Source of the DNA: Kitasatospora arboriphila
GTDB lineage: Bacteria; Actinomycetota; Actinomycetes; Mycobacteriales; Mycobacteriaceae
Length of the DNA stretch: 64,000 nucleotides
Assembly: GCF_000717275.1 (NCBI RefSeq)
Contig: NZ_JNYV01000012.1
Location: forward strand, 56,507 to 120,506
Direction: 5' to 3'
Below are positions 20,739-29,131 of the stretch, one piece after another. Positions within the stretch are counted from its first letter, which is position 1. Each line of letters starts with the position of its first letter. Position numbers and translations under genes: made by a program. The notes beneath the pieces were generated by a model. That model did not search any database, was not told where the DNA came from, and saw only the letters and a list, made by a program, of their open reading frames with translations.

Positions 20739-21721
20739 TGGTCGGTGTCTTTGGTGATGGCAGTGATGAGGGTGCGGCCCTCGACTTCGGCGGTCTGGAA
20801 CAGTTGCCGCGACTTGACGGGCTCACCGGCGGCCGGGGGGAGCATGGTCAGTTCCACTCCCCACAAGCCGTCACCGCGGCTGGTGATCGCCAGGCAGTGG
20901 CGAGTTCCAGGCACCAGGCCCGAATCGATGCCGGTCTGGATTTGCTCGGCGGTCGGTACCCGGGCCAACGGTGCTGCGAACGCTCGCGCCTGAACCCCGG
21001 ACCGTTGCACGAAGTAGGCGTGCTCGAAGGCCTTGATCACCGCAGGTCCACTGCTGGTGCCGCCAGGATCTCGGCCGGTGATCACGCCGTTCTCTGACCG
21101 GTTGGGGCAGTCAGCGTCCTGTTCGGGCGTGGCCGGCGGTGCGATCACCGCAGAGGGAGCCGGTGGTTGCGCGATCGAGGTACCGCTGTCATCGCTGGCA
21201 TCGCCGACGAAAGCAGCCGCGGTGATGATCAGGCCCAGAACCACGACGGCAGCGGTCAACACTGCCGCCCCCATCGCCACCGTGCGCCGACTTGGCCGGC
21301 GGCGGGGAGACTGGAAGGCCACATCCGGTGCGGCAGTGACCGTGGGGCGTATCGCTGCTGGAGCTGTCATCGGCGACGACCGAGTCGGCTGTGGCCCGGT
21401 GGCGGTGATCGGGCTCATCGGTGCGGTGATCTGCGTGTCGTAGCCAGCTTCGACGGGAGCGTGTGCCCCGTCGGGGTGAACCGGGTCATCGGCGAGTTCG
21501 ATGTGGGCAGGGGGTTCAGAAGCGAGCCAGCCATTGACCGCTGCGTTCTGGGCCCACACGGTCGTGTCGGGGGACCATCCGGACTGTGTGGAGCCTGGCT
21601 CTGCCTTGACCGGTGGGTCGGCCGAGGTGATCGTGTCGGGTGAGGGGTCGGTGTGTTCGCCCAGCCAATGGGCTACCTGGGGGTCGCTCGCCCAGCCCTG
21701 CTCGGATTCTCGGTCAGTCAT
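20735..21721 (-). CDS. Single-pass membrane protein with extracytoplasmic NTF2-like domain
   Basis: 328 residues. The N-terminal 145 residues are acidic and Pro/Thr-rich and begin with a helix GWASDPQVAHWLGEH. One membrane segment (about 152-172, AVLTAAVVVLGLIITAAAFV) follows an Arg-rich stop (SPRRRPSRRT). The outer domain (about 210-328) has two cysteines (DADCPN, RHCLAI) and the pattern IKAFEHAYFVQRSG, then LWGVELTMLP, like small NTF2-type domains. Likely a structural partner in the cell envelope for the transfer channel. No named family assigned. Confidence 0.68.
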   Translation of the reverse strand: MTDRESEQGWASDPQVAHWLGEHTDPSPDTITSADPPVKAEPGSTQSGWSPDTTVWAQNAAVNGWLASEPPAHIELADDPVHPDGAHAPVEAGYDTQITAPMSPITATGPQPTRSSPMTAPAAIRPTVTAAPDVAFQSPRRRPSRRTVAMGAAVLTAAVVVLGLIITAAAFVGDASDDSGTSIAQPPAPSAVIAPPATPEQDADCPNRSENGVITGRDPGGTSSGPAVIKAFEHAYFVQRSGVQARAFAAPLARVPTAEQIQTGIDSGLVPGTRHCLAITSRGDGLWGVELTMLPPAAGEPVKSRQLFQTAEVEGRTLITAITKDTDQ

Positions 21722-21821
21722 CAGACACCTTCAATGGGCAAGCTGTGGTGATCTCGGGAGCGGTGGTGAAGTAATCGCCACCGCCGGGCACAAAGCCGCA
21801 CACAGTGCGACGTGTGGGCGG

Positions 21822-23471
21822 TCATTGGCTGCTCTCTTCTCCGGTCATGAACGGCGGAAGATCACCGCTCACCGTTGGAGTCGCACTGGTGCTCGGGGGC
21901 TCAGAGACGCTGCTGGCCGGAGCAGTGGTCGAGGCGGTGGTCGTGGTGCTGCTGGAGGTGGTGGACGGTGCCGGCGATGACGACGGCACGCTCGGGTAGC
22001 TGCTGAGCAGCTGACCGGAGGTCCGGGTGGTGGTGCTGGTGGTCGTCTCCTCACCCGCAATGTCTTTGGCAGCCGCGGTGATCCAGTCCGCAACCAAGGT
22101 GGTGGGCGGTGCACCCGTCGGTGTGGCGGCGACGTCGCTGTAGGAGCTGTGCTGTTTGGCGGCGTCGCGATACTTCAGGAGTGAGCTGATCTCGAACAGG
22201 TCTTTGTTCGCGCCCAGTTCGGCTTTGAATGCATCGAAAGCGTTGGAGACCCAGCGTTTTTGGGTCGCCGGCGGCGCTAGAGCGACCGCGGCTTCGCCGA
22301 GTTTGGCGCCGAGGATCCCGACGACCGCCAGCGGGTTGGTGGCCCCGGCAACGGCGAGCGCACCGATTGTTTCGGGGGTAGCGACGGTCTGCACGACAGT
22401 CTTGACTGCGTTGAGTCCGATGGTGCCGACCTTGATGACCGCCGACAGTGCGTCTGAGATCGATGGCAGCGGTGTACGCGGATCCGATGCTGTGGCCAGC
22501 CGCTGCGACAGCGTCTGTGACGGCTCATAAGACAGTGACTCGAGGTTGTTCTCGGGAGCCTGGATGTCTTCATTGATCAGCGGAACTGCCGTTTTGACGG
22601 TGGTCATCGCCAGTGCTTCGGCGATGGTCGACAACGATCCGAGCGGGTCGCCGGGATTGAGTTCGCTTTGCCCAGCGATGTTGGTGACCAGGTGGGCCAA
22701 AGGGGCATTTGCTGGTGCGTCGCAGGCCAGATCGCCATCGGTGCAGGAGGACAAGTAGCGGCCGGCGATGGCGTGGTAGGCGGTGTCATCAACATCTGCC
22801 TCGGGTGCGATGCCACCGCCCTGCGGAGTACTCGGCACGGCTGCGATGACCTGTGACACGGCTTCACCAACGGTTCCCGGCACCGGTGACGGTGAGGACT
22901 GGCCTGGACGGCCTGGGAATAGCGGGGCGCCTTCGGGTCGTCCCGGGTCGCCGAAGTTCGCGACCAAAGCGAGCTGGTCGGCGTCGATGGCTGTTTGTCC
23001 ATTGACGATGTCGTTGAGGACGACGCGTACCGCGTGCGCGCCCTGCGAGTAGCCGACAAGCCCGAACTTCGTTGCAGGGCAATCAGCTGCCTTGTCTTTG
23101 ATCCAGTTCTTCGCGGTGGTGACCGCACCATCGACTGACTCGGCATACGGCTTGGTTCCACCCGGAACTGCACCGCCGAAACCGGCGTCGTAGGGCACGT
23201 ACGCGCGGTCCATATACTCGCCGGCCTCGCGCATAGCGGGGGCCAGCACCCGCGACAAGAACCCCGCGTCCTGCTCGGGGTCCGCATCCGGGCTCGACTG
23301 CCCGGTGCCCTGAATGCCATAGACCATCAAGCCTGGGCACGAGGATTCAGCCGATGCAACGCCAGTGCCAGAGACCAGCGCCGTAGCTGCGACGACAGCC
23401 GTTGCCACGGTTGCTGCGATCGCTCTCGGGTACGAGCGTGAATGGGTGCGTTGTGCCGCCAGGCGTTTCAC
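21822..23471 (-). CDS. Cutinase-family esterase with long C-terminal extension
   Basis: 549 residues from GTG 23471 (AAAGGA upstream). Signal peptide with cleavage near ASA-ES. Catalytic domain at about 43-275: nucleophile Ser142 in GYSQGA, an Asp in the TDGDLACD segment (246 or 251) and His260 in PLAHLV. The paired cysteines typical of cutinases are present (SSCPG, DCPA, SSC, ACD). About 275 further residues, ending in a Thr/Ser-rich tail, have no clear domain. Cutinase-like enzymes of mycobacteria hydrolyse lipid esters. As the first large gene of the conjugation operon, it may modify the mycolate layer during transfer. Confidence 0.85.
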   Translation of the reverse strand: MKRLAAQRTHSRSYPRAIAATVATAVVAATALVSGTGVASAESSCPGLMVYGIQGTGQSSPDADPEQDAGFLSRVLAPAMREAGEYMDRAYVPYDAGFGGAVPGGTKPYAESVDGAVTTAKNWIKDKAADCPATKFGLVGYSQGAHAVRVVLNDIVNGQTAIDADQLALVANFGDPGRPEGAPLFPGRPGQSSPSPVPGTVGEAVSQVIAAVPSTPQGGGIAPEADVDDTAYHAIAGRYLSSCTDGDLACDAPANAPLAHLVTNIAGQSELNPGDPLGSLSTIAEALAMTTVKTAVPLINEDIQAPENNLESLSYEPSQTLSQRLATASDPRTPLPSISDALSAVIKVGTIGLNAVKTVVQTVATPETIGALAVAGATNPLAVVGILGAKLGEAAVALAPPATQKRWVSNAFDAFKAELGANKDLFEISSLLKYRDAAKQHSSYSDVAATPTGAPPTTLVADWITAAAKDIAGEETTTSTTTRTSGQLLSSYPSVPSSSPAPSTTSSSTTTTASTTAPASSVSEPPSTSATPTVSGDLPPFMTGEESSQ

Positions 23472-23653
23472 TTGTCGGTCCTTTCAGCATTGGGGTTGTG
23501 GTGTGAAGGGCAGGTGGCGGCCAGCCTCAGGTTGGGCGGGCGCCGGTGGCTGCTTTTCAACCACCACCGGACCGCCTACGCTGGAATGGCTCACTTTGGT
23601 TGCAGAGACCTCGGTCGCGCCCTCGGCGTGATTGAGGAACGATTGCTGAGCAC

Positions 23654-23947
23654 TCAGCGAACCCCCGGGTCGTGCGCGTCAGACCACAATCTCCGCGTAC
23701 GTCCGGGGGTTCGCCTTTTCTCACTGGGTTGCCGCCGGGAAGCTGTAGGTGCGAAATCTGCGCCGACGTTCGGTCGCGCTCGCAATGAATGGCCCAAGGG
23801 GCAGGTCGGCCCGGTCGCATCGGTCAGCGACATGCAGACAAACCCGACCGGTTGCGCTGGGCAGCCGCCAAGGGGCACTGCGGCGCCGTTAGCTATGACT
23901 GTGGCCACTGTCTGCTTGTCGATGCGATCGACGCCTTGGTCTGTCAT
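23654..23947 (-). CDS. Small hypothetical protein upstream of the conjugation operon
   Basis: 97 residues from ATG 23947 with a strong GGGGGAG two bases before a weak AA spacer. A plausible promoter lies directly upstream. The N-terminal half looks coding (MTDQGVDRIDKQTVATVIAN, then three cysteines in GGCPAQPVGFVC and TCPLG); the C-terminus is Arg/Pro-rich and less convincing. It could be a small regulator or a leader peptide for the operon. Moderate doubt. Confidence 0.4.
   Translation of the reverse strand: MTDQGVDRIDKQTVATVIANGAAVPLGGCPAQPVGFVCMSLTDATGPTCPLGHSLRARPNVGADFAPTASRRQPSEKRRTPGRTRRLWSDAHDPGVR
23657..23714. repeat. 12-bp perfect inverted repeat, 34-base interval
   Basis: GCGAACCCCCGG (23657-23668) pairs with CCGGGGGTTCGC (23703-23714), followed on the plus strand by CTTTTC. 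The interval has further partial pairing (GTGCGCG with CGCGTAC). A second small palindrome, GCTGAG-CA-CTCAGC, abuts it on the left (23645-23658). Lies between the 23654-23947 gene and the cutinase start, so it may be an attenuator or terminator, a protein-binding site, or part of an origin of transfer. Confidence 0.6.
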
Positions 23948-23977
23948 TTCTCCCCCAACCCCGGACTCCATGGGAGC

Positions 23978-24007
23978 AGTCTATGCATATTTTGAGGTTA
24001 GGTTCAA
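23978..24007 (-). promoter_or_regulatory. Likely promoter for the minus-strand conjugation operon
   Basis: On the minus strand TTGAAC (24007-24002) is followed after 18 bases by TAGACT (23983-23978), a good TANNNT -10 box, in an AT-rich patch. Transcription would start about 30 bases before the 23947 ATG. It is the only clear sigma-70-type promoter seen ahead of the 23-kb operon. Confidence 0.5.
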
Positions 24008-24125
24008 TCACTGAATGGTTAATTTGGGGATATTGTCGCAACTGAATGTGGCACGATTTGGGTAAGCGGCCAAGGTTTGGGCGACCTGTCGCGCCCTGGT
24101 TCCGTTACTTGAGGTTCCGACCGCA

Positions 24126-24139
24126 TAGGCTTCTACGCG
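24126..24139 (+). promoter_or_regulatory. -10 box for a probably leaderless regulator mRNA
   Basis: TAGGCT (24126-24131, TANNNT type) lies exactly 7 bases before the GTG at 24139, and no ribosome site is visible. Leaderless mRNAs with this spacing are common in mycobacteria. This spacing is also why GTG 24139 is preferred over an upstream ATG at 24046. Confidence 0.45.
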
Positions 24140-24816
24140 TGACGACGAGCCCTAATGCAGTGCGCTTTGGCCGCATTGTGGCTGCGCGTCGTCGGGAGCT
24201 CGGATTGACCAGCGAAGAACTGAGTGACGCGGGCGGGCCCACGCGTGTCACGCTGCGGAAGCTGGAAGCTGGTACGACTCCTCAACCTGGTCTTAAAACA
24301 TTCGCCAAACTCGACAAGGTCTTGAAGTGGCGCCCAGGCTCGGCTGCGAGGACTTTCGACGGCGGGGAACCTGACCCACTCGACCAGAGGCGGCGTAAGC
24401 CGACAGTGGATTTACCGATCACAGCTACGGACACCACTGTCACGCTTCGCACCGAAGTCGTTGCCGAGCTGATCGAGAAGGTCAGTGCACTGGAGCGAAT
24501 CGCCAAGCGCTTCAACGATGATCAAGATCTCCAAGGCGCAGTGACAGGTTTGCAGCTTTTTGGCGACCGGGTGTTGCGTGCCTGGATCATTGGGCAGGCC
24601 GAAATGCTCCGCCTGCGTGGGGATTCGCCTAGTGCTGACCCGATATTCACGCGAATGCTTGGCGACTATCTCAATCGCGAACCACCAGCAGATGATCCCC
24701 GTGACACCGATGACTTGCTCTACCTGAGGTGGCTGTTGGGCATGGCGGTTAAGATCTCGGAAGAGCAGGAGTCCGGTTTCGCTGCCCGATGGGAGTCGGT
24801 GGCCGGGGGCAAGTAA
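24139..24816 (+). CDS. XRE-type helix-turn-helix regulator
   Basis: 225 residues from GTG 24139. The N-terminal 60 residues are a Cro/CI-type helix-turn-helix: RFGRIVAARRRELGLTSEEL, then DAGGPTRVTLRKLEAGTTPQPGL, then FAKLDKVLKW. The rest is a helical C-terminal domain with a charged leucine-rich stretch (VVAELIEKVSALERIAKRF), perhaps for dimerisation. Transcribed away from the conjugation operon; the natural guess is control of that operon or of its own promoter. Confidence 0.8.
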   Translation: MTTSPNAVRFGRIVAARRRELGLTSEELSDAGGPTRVTLRKLEAGTTPQPGLKTFAKLDKVLKWRPGSAARTFDGGEPDPLDQRRRKPTVDLPITATDTTVTLRTEVVAELIEKVSALERIAKRFNDDQDLQGAVTGLQLFGDRVLRAWIIGQAEMLRLRGDSPSADPIFTRMLGDYLNREPPADDPRDTDDLLYLRWLLGMAVKISEEQESGFAARWESVAGGK

Positions 24817-24845
24817 GGCAAAACCTGGATGGAAGGGCTCGAACA

Positions 24846-25277
24846 GTGGCACTCACTCACGCTGACCGACTCAATCGGCTGTTCGCGTACTACCATGCGA
24901 GGCTCGAACCAGAGCTGACTGAGCAAGCCATGGCCACGATTGTCGGCCAGGCCTTGTCGCACCGCGACGAGTACCCCGATCACTATCAGGTCGATCCGAA
25001 ACTATTGGTCGACGTTCGCCAAGGCAAACGCGACCTGCCTTTAGACATAGCTGATGCCATCTGCGATCAGGTTGGCGCTCACCGTGATTACTTCCGTGGT
25101 CCAGACCATGAGGTACACGCGATAGACCAAACGCTTCGGCTCTGGACGATTGCTCGAGACCTCGGCCTCAACCACCTGGCTTGCCGATCGGTTGCTCCTG
25201 AACACATCGATTTCTTGATCGATGAGCTGACTGCTGCTCTTGATCCGTCCATCGCGCCGGTGACTGCGATCCGCTAG
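24846..25277 (+). CDS. EspR-like nucleoid-associated regulator
   Basis: 143 residues from GTG 24846 (GAAGG upstream), 29 bases after the XRE gene and probably co-transcribed. It matches the layout of mycobacterial EspR: an N-terminal segment THADRLNRLFAYYHARLEPE, a recognition region LLVDVRQGKRDLP, the DYFRG linker, and a C-terminal dimerisation part (LRLWTIARDLG, then IDFLIDELTAAL). EspR binds many sites, bridges DNA and regulates secretion genes; a plasmid copy could silence or organise plasmid DNA. Similarity judged by eye from remembered sequence. Confidence 0.75.
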   Translation: MALTHADRLNRLFAYYHARLEPELTEQAMATIVGQALSHRDEYPDHYQVDPKLLVDVRQGKRDLPLDIADAICDQVGAHRDYFRGPDHEVHAIDQTLRLWTIARDLGLNHLACRSVAPEHIDFLIDELTAALDPSIAPVTAIR

Positions 25278-25402
25278 TGCTCGTCAGCTCAGCCCAGTAC
25301 TCGTCCCAGGGCCGGGCTGTGCAGGGAGTGGTCCGCTGAGGTCCAAATGACGAGCTGTTCGCTTCGTCTGAATACGCTCGTTCATAACGCAATTCACGCC
25401 AT

Positions 25403-25537
25403 GTTTCGTCTCTGGTGAGGGACGTCAGGACGCGACTTCCCACCGTGGCCTCACTCGTTCGCGTTGCGTTTCGACACTGGTGACCAAAATGATTGAGTCA
25501 CAATGGGTTACGCCGATAACGTAGATTACGTCAAGTG
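25403..25537 (-). promoter_or_regulatory. Regulatory module copy A with two operator copies
   Basis: 25468-25537 matches the element at 30442-30512: GTTTCG-N-CACTGGTGAC, a 25-base spacer, ACGCCGATAA, six bases, then TTACGTCAAGTG. On the minus strand this contains TTGACG, 18 bases, TAACCC, a promoter-like pair, with the CACTGGTGAC operator downstream of it. A third operator copy, GTTTCGTCTCTGGTGA (25403-25418), differs from copy B at one base of 16. The rest of the 25278-25704 gap has no convincing gene. Confidence 0.55.
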
Positions 25538-25704
25538 CGTGACGCGATGCCGGTGAGCTAGGTGTCGGGCCCGTCTCGCTGACCCGACGGCGGGAGATTG
25601 GCGTGGCCTGGTAAGTGGCAAAAACCGGTGATTGCAGCTGGTGAGAGCGACCATGCCGAGCGTCTATGTGGAGGTCGCCGGAACGTAGTCGGCGTTATGG
25701 GCGG

Positions 25705-25971
25705 TCAGTCGCGGGAATTGAGGATGCGGTCGGCGAGCGCCCGTAGTTTGCGTGCACGTTCGTGGTCTCCCCGCGGGTCGCAGTCCGCCGTCGCCAGCTG
25801 GTGCATAAGGTCGGCGACCTCGACCATGGTGAGGTCGCCGTGCTCGCCGGTGATGTCGGTGACTCGGGCTACCGTGCGGCCCTCGACGGTGAGCGGCTGC
25901 ATGGACAGTAAGTGGCCGCCTGGTAGCTCGATTATGCGTGCGGCGGCTACCACATCATCCTCAACGCTCAT
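25705..25971 (-). CDS. Small conserved hypothetical protein
   Basis: 88 residues from ATG 25971. The order is beta strands (ARIIELPGGHLLSMQPLTVEGRTVARVTDI) then an acidic helix with DLTMVEVADLMHQLATAD and ERARKLRALADRIL. No cysteines or membrane segments. Codon bias supports coding. Not recognised; a longer in-frame start at 26130 is less likely. Confidence 0.6.
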   Translation of the reverse strand: MSVEDDVVAAARIIELPGGHLLSMQPLTVEGRTVARVTDITGEHGDLTMVEVADLMHQLATADCDPRGDHERARKLRALADRILNSRD

Positions 25972-26178
25972 GGGTTGATTGTGCCCTACTGGGTAAGTGT
26001 GCAGAGCTGGCCTTGAGTGGCGTATCGCGCCCGCGTGGACCGGACTCGGTGGGGGCGTTGGCGGTGGATGTTTGCCGTTGTTGGCGTTGGGCACCCACCG
26101 TGGGCAGGCTGGTGCTGATTTCTGGCGCATTCGACTTCCTCGCTCGGGTCAAGCAGTGTGCCTGCGCGTCGAGGGTTT

Positions 26179-26394
26179 TCACCGCTGGCTTCGGCTGGTG
26201 GTGAAGGCCTCGATGATAACGGTGGCCATGTCGAACACCTCGATTTCGGACGCCTTGGCCATGTGTCGTAGGTGCCACGCTGCCTCGTCAGCCGAGAGGC
26301 GGTTGAGAATCATCCGCATGCCGGTGGCAAAGTCAATCGACTGACGTTTGAGCAGCATGCTGTGGATCTCGTGCTCGTCGAGGCAATAACCCAT
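26179..26394 (-). CDS. Small ANTAR-domain protein
   Basis: 71 residues from ATG 26394, with AAAGG 7 bases upstream. Residues about 15-68 show the ANTAR pattern: IDFATGMRMILNRLSADEAA, then HLRHMAKASEIEVFDMATVI. ANTAR domains bind a two-hairpin RNA that blocks transcription terminators; most are fused to GAF or receiver domains, while this one stands alone. It is the only obvious RNA-binding regulator in the region and lies close to the PAS-GGDEF gene. Confidence 0.7.
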   Translation of the reverse strand: MGYCLDEHEIHSMLLKRQSIDFATGMRMILNRLSADEAAWHLRHMAKASEIEVFDMATVIIEAFTTSRSQR

Positions 26395-26471
26395 CGGGTG
26401 CCTTTCTGGGTTTGTATGGGCGCAGGTGGCCGTTCCGGTGGGGTCTGGTGTGCCGCCCCCGCGCTGGTTCT

Positions 26472-26891
26472 TCAGCATTTGCCGGCGGCGAAGTCGCGGA
26501 GTGCACGCACGTAGGTGTCTTGGCGACCGGGATCTGATGTCGTCCACCACGACGATTGTTCCCACGATGCGATGACGGTTCTGAGGTCCTGGTCGGGTGA
26601 CCCGGGGTGCACGCCGGTCACTGCCTGTGTCTGTCGCAGCAGGGTGCAGGTGCTCATATAGAGGGGTGGGTCGGTGACCGCAGGAACGTTGGGGACGGTC
26701 TGGCCGGCGGCGACGATGGGTGGGGTTGCTTCGGCAGTGCTGCTGGGCGAGTCGGCGTTCTGGGAACATCCGCTCGCAACGATGGCGGCAATAGAAAATG
26801 CGATGGGCCAACGCCTCACACTTGCTGAGAATACGGGCGCGCCGGCCTGGTAGCGCGTCGTTTGCCGCAACTGACCGTCACGCTCAGCCAC
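26472..26891 (-). CDS. Small secreted lipoprotein
   Basis: 139 residues from GTG 26891 (GAGGA upstream). A hydrophobic segment ending AAIVASGC provides a possible lipobox; the mature part has two more cysteines (MSTCTLLRQ and the final GKC), a Trp-rich loop (SWEQSSWWTT) and a C-terminal helix YVRALRDFAAG. It resembles small mycobacterial lipoproteins of unknown role. 77 bases upstream of the ANTAR gene on the same strand. Confidence 0.6.
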   Translation of the reverse strand: MAERDGQLRQTTRYQAGAPVFSASVRRWPIAFSIAAIVASGCSQNADSPSSTAEATPPIVAAGQTVPNVPAVTDPPLYMSTCTLLRQTQAVTGVHPGSPDQDLRTVIASWEQSSWWTTSDPGRQDTYVRALRDFAAGKC

Positions 26892-27383
26892 AATCCTCGG
26901 CTGCGAAAACTGTACTTGGTTGCTGCTAACTCAGTGATCAGTGCGGGCCGGGTAGGGCGTTCCTAATCACCAGAGCGCGTTCGCGTGGGGCAGATGTGGC
27001 CGATGATGGTGTCGGCCGAGCAGGCTGAGATCAGTACGGTCGCATCGGGTGCGGCCTGGCGAGAAGCTGCCGCATGGCGGGCGTTGTCCGACGCTGGTCC
27101 TGTGTGGGCGTGCCGCCGGGCCCACGTGCCGGAGAGGTGGAAGGAACCCGGTCGATAGTGCCGCTTCGGGGAACGGTCGATGTTGCGATCGTTGTGGCGC
27201 GGGGTGATGGTCAGCCGCGGCGACCGCGACGCGGGAGCAGCCGGTGTATCGGTGGTGGTTGTTGGGGAGGTCTTCGTTTGCGCCAGCGACGCGGTCGAGG
27301 TCGCCTTCACTTCGCACTGTCGAGGGTGCATACACCTAGTAGCAACCTGCCGGCCCTTAATGCCGACGTCACGGCCACGCAGG
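26892..27383. other. Gap without a convincing gene
   Basis: Open frames exist on both strands, the longest on the minus strand (26963-27460), but they are Thr/Pro/Arg/His-rich, lack ribosome sites and overlap the end of the GGDEF gene. An AT-rich patch around 26905-26970 may hold the promoter for the lipoprotein gene. Confidence 0.4.
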
Positions 27384-28808
27384 TTACGTTGTGGGGGCAC
27401 CGTGGCGGGGTATGGGTTGGGTGGGTTGGTCGTCAAGACGTGGAAAGTAGTGCGGCACATATCCGCTGAAGGGCTGTGGCGGGGTGGTGAGGTAGTGGGT
27501 GCGGGCGCCGCCGCGGGTTTTGGCTCGGTACATGGCGTGGTCGGCGCGCCGCAGGATGTGGTCGGTGGTGCGGGTGTCGCGGGGTGGGACCAGGACGACG
27601 CCGATGCTGGCCCGGATGTGCAGGTTGTGTCCGGCGATGGGAATCGATCGGGCGAGTGCGGTATGGAGTGTGTTGGTGATGTGGGGGAGTGCGTTTATGT
27701 CGTCGAGTTGTATGGCCACGAATTCGTCGCCGCCGAGGCGTCCGAGGGTCGCGGTGGCCGGTAGGGCTTGGCGTAGTCGATGTGCGCTGGTGCGCAAGAC
27801 GAGATCTCCGACGCTATGGCCGAAGGTGTCGTTGGTGGTTTTGAGGTCGTCGAGGTCGATGAACATGACCGCGAGTGGGTCGCGACGATGTCGGGCGCGT
27901 AGGTAGTAGTCGAGGGTGGCGATGGTGTGTGCCCGGTTGGGCAGGCCGGTCAACTGGTCGTGGGTGGCCTGGTAGCTCAGTTCGTTGGCGGTTGTGAGGT
28001 GTTCGGTGACATCGGTCAGGGAGATCACGAACGGGGAGTGGTCGGATTCCGGTGTCACTGGTGTGCAGGTGACGGCCATCCACACTCGTTGCCCGTTGGC
28101 GCGGTCGGCGCCGATGATGTCGTGGGTGGCTGTCCCGGTCTGCAGCGCTCGGGTCAGGGGCCGACGCCAGCGTGGGAGTTGTTCTCCGTCCACGTCGTAC
28201 AGGGGATAGCGCTGAGACAGCGCGGGGTCCGTCAGGTTGATTGTGGTGGTCAGGTGCCTGCGGAACAGGTGGTTGGCGGCGGGGTTGCTGAACTGGACCT
28301 GCCCGTGGTGGTCGACGACCACGATCGCCTCGGGTAGTGCTGAGAGGGCCGCGTGGAATCGGTCGTCGCCGGCGCACGCGGCTGTCTGCTCATGGTGGTC
28401 CCGGATGTACTCAAGCAGCAACACCGCTACTGCCGGCGATGAGGTCCACTGGACATCGAGGGCAAGCGCTGTGGTGTCGGCCATCTCCCCGGTGAGCAGG
28501 CGGATCTTTAACGAAGTTCGAAGACCGGAGCTCGACGACGGCTCGGACATGGCGCTGTCGGTTGGGGTCAGGGCGGCTAGGGCCGGGGACAGATCAGACA
28601 CGTGCCGTCCCACGATGTCGTCGGCGTTGCCGGCTCCCAGCAGCCGGGTGCCGGCGGGGTTGACGTACACCACCCACCCCTGCTGGTGAACCACAACAGC
28701 GTCGGTGAGGTGGGCCAGCAACAGGGGAAAGGAGTCGCCGCGATGCCATGGGCCGCCGAATCCCGGGGACACGGGTGTAGCGGCCTGATCGTCTGCTTGG
28801 GCGCCCAC
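27384..28808 (-). CDS. PAS-PAS-GGDEF diguanylate cyclase
   Basis: 474 residues from GTG 28808 (AGGA 7 bases upstream). Two PAS-like sensor domains (about 30-135 and 150-270; AVVVHQQGWVVYVNPAG and AIVVVDHHGQVQFSNPAAN) precede a GGDEF domain (about 275-440) with intact GGDEF at 359-363 and supporting motifs THDQLTGLPNR and DDLKTTNDTFGHSVGD. The active-site loop suggests real c-di-GMP synthesis; no RxxD inhibitory site is seen just before GGDEF. No membrane segment. Isolated on the minus strand; its output target is unknown. Confidence 0.9.
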   Translation of the reverse strand: MGAQADDQAATPVSPGFGGPWHRGDSFPLLLAHLTDAVVVHQQGWVVYVNPAGTRLLGAGNADDIVGRHVSDLSPALAALTPTDSAMSEPSSSSGLRTSLKIRLLTGEMADTTALALDVQWTSSPAVAVLLLEYIRDHHEQTAACAGDDRFHAALSALPEAIVVVDHHGQVQFSNPAANHLFRRHLTTTINLTDPALSQRYPLYDVDGEQLPRWRRPLTRALQTGTATHDIIGADRANGQRVWMAVTCTPVTPESDHSPFVISLTDVTEHLTTANELSYQATHDQLTGLPNRAHTIATLDYYLRARHRRDPLAVMFIDLDDLKTTNDTFGHSVGDLVLRTSAHRLRQALPATATLGRLGGDEFVAIQLDDINALPHITNTLHTALARSIPIAGHNLHIRASIGVVLVPPRDTRTTDHILRRADHAMYRAKTRGGARTHYLTTPPQPFSGYVPHYFPRLDDQPTQPIPRHGAPTT

Positions 28809-28961
28809 GTACGTTCCTGCCTGGTCATGCGGCCTTCGCGCCTGGGCCGCGGTACCTCAAGCACACTAGAGACCGCACCTGCCCGGGGCATCGGGGACAG
28901 ACCCCCCATCATCAACCCGGCGTTAGGGGACGACCCGCCCAAGACTGGCAGGTAACCCCGG

Positions 28962-28986
28962 AAGCAGCGCGACATCTACGCTGCTT
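28962..28986. terminator. Short hairpin between minus-strand genes
   Basis: AAGCAGCG (28962-28969) pairs with CGCTGCTT (28979-28986) across a 9-base loop. It lies between the ABM-like gene end (29132) and the GGDEF start, so it could terminate the upstream transcript, but no U-run follows. A weaker stem is at 29083-29120 (CTCTCAC with GTGAGAG). Otherwise 28809-29131 holds nothing recognised. Confidence 0.35.
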
Positions 28987-29131
28987 GGGTCACACGTTCA
29001 TCGCGCAACAGCAGACCGGACACCAGGTCGACCGGCAACCGGCAGGCCCGGACACATCGCGGCGCTGCTCCGGCGAATGCCGCTCTCACTTTCCCCCGCT
29101 CGCTCGATCGAGTGTGAGAGCACACGACAGC

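Noticed and set aside
25168..25443. Minus-strand 91-codon frame downstream of regulatory module copy A
   Set aside because: It overlaps the EspR-like gene end by 110 bases and has no recognisable domain; possibly a relic driven by the module, but unsupported.
27384..27764. Long plus-strand frame opposite the end of the GGDEF gene
   Set aside because: It is the antisense shadow of strongly recognisable diguanylate cyclase coding sequence; no ribosome site.
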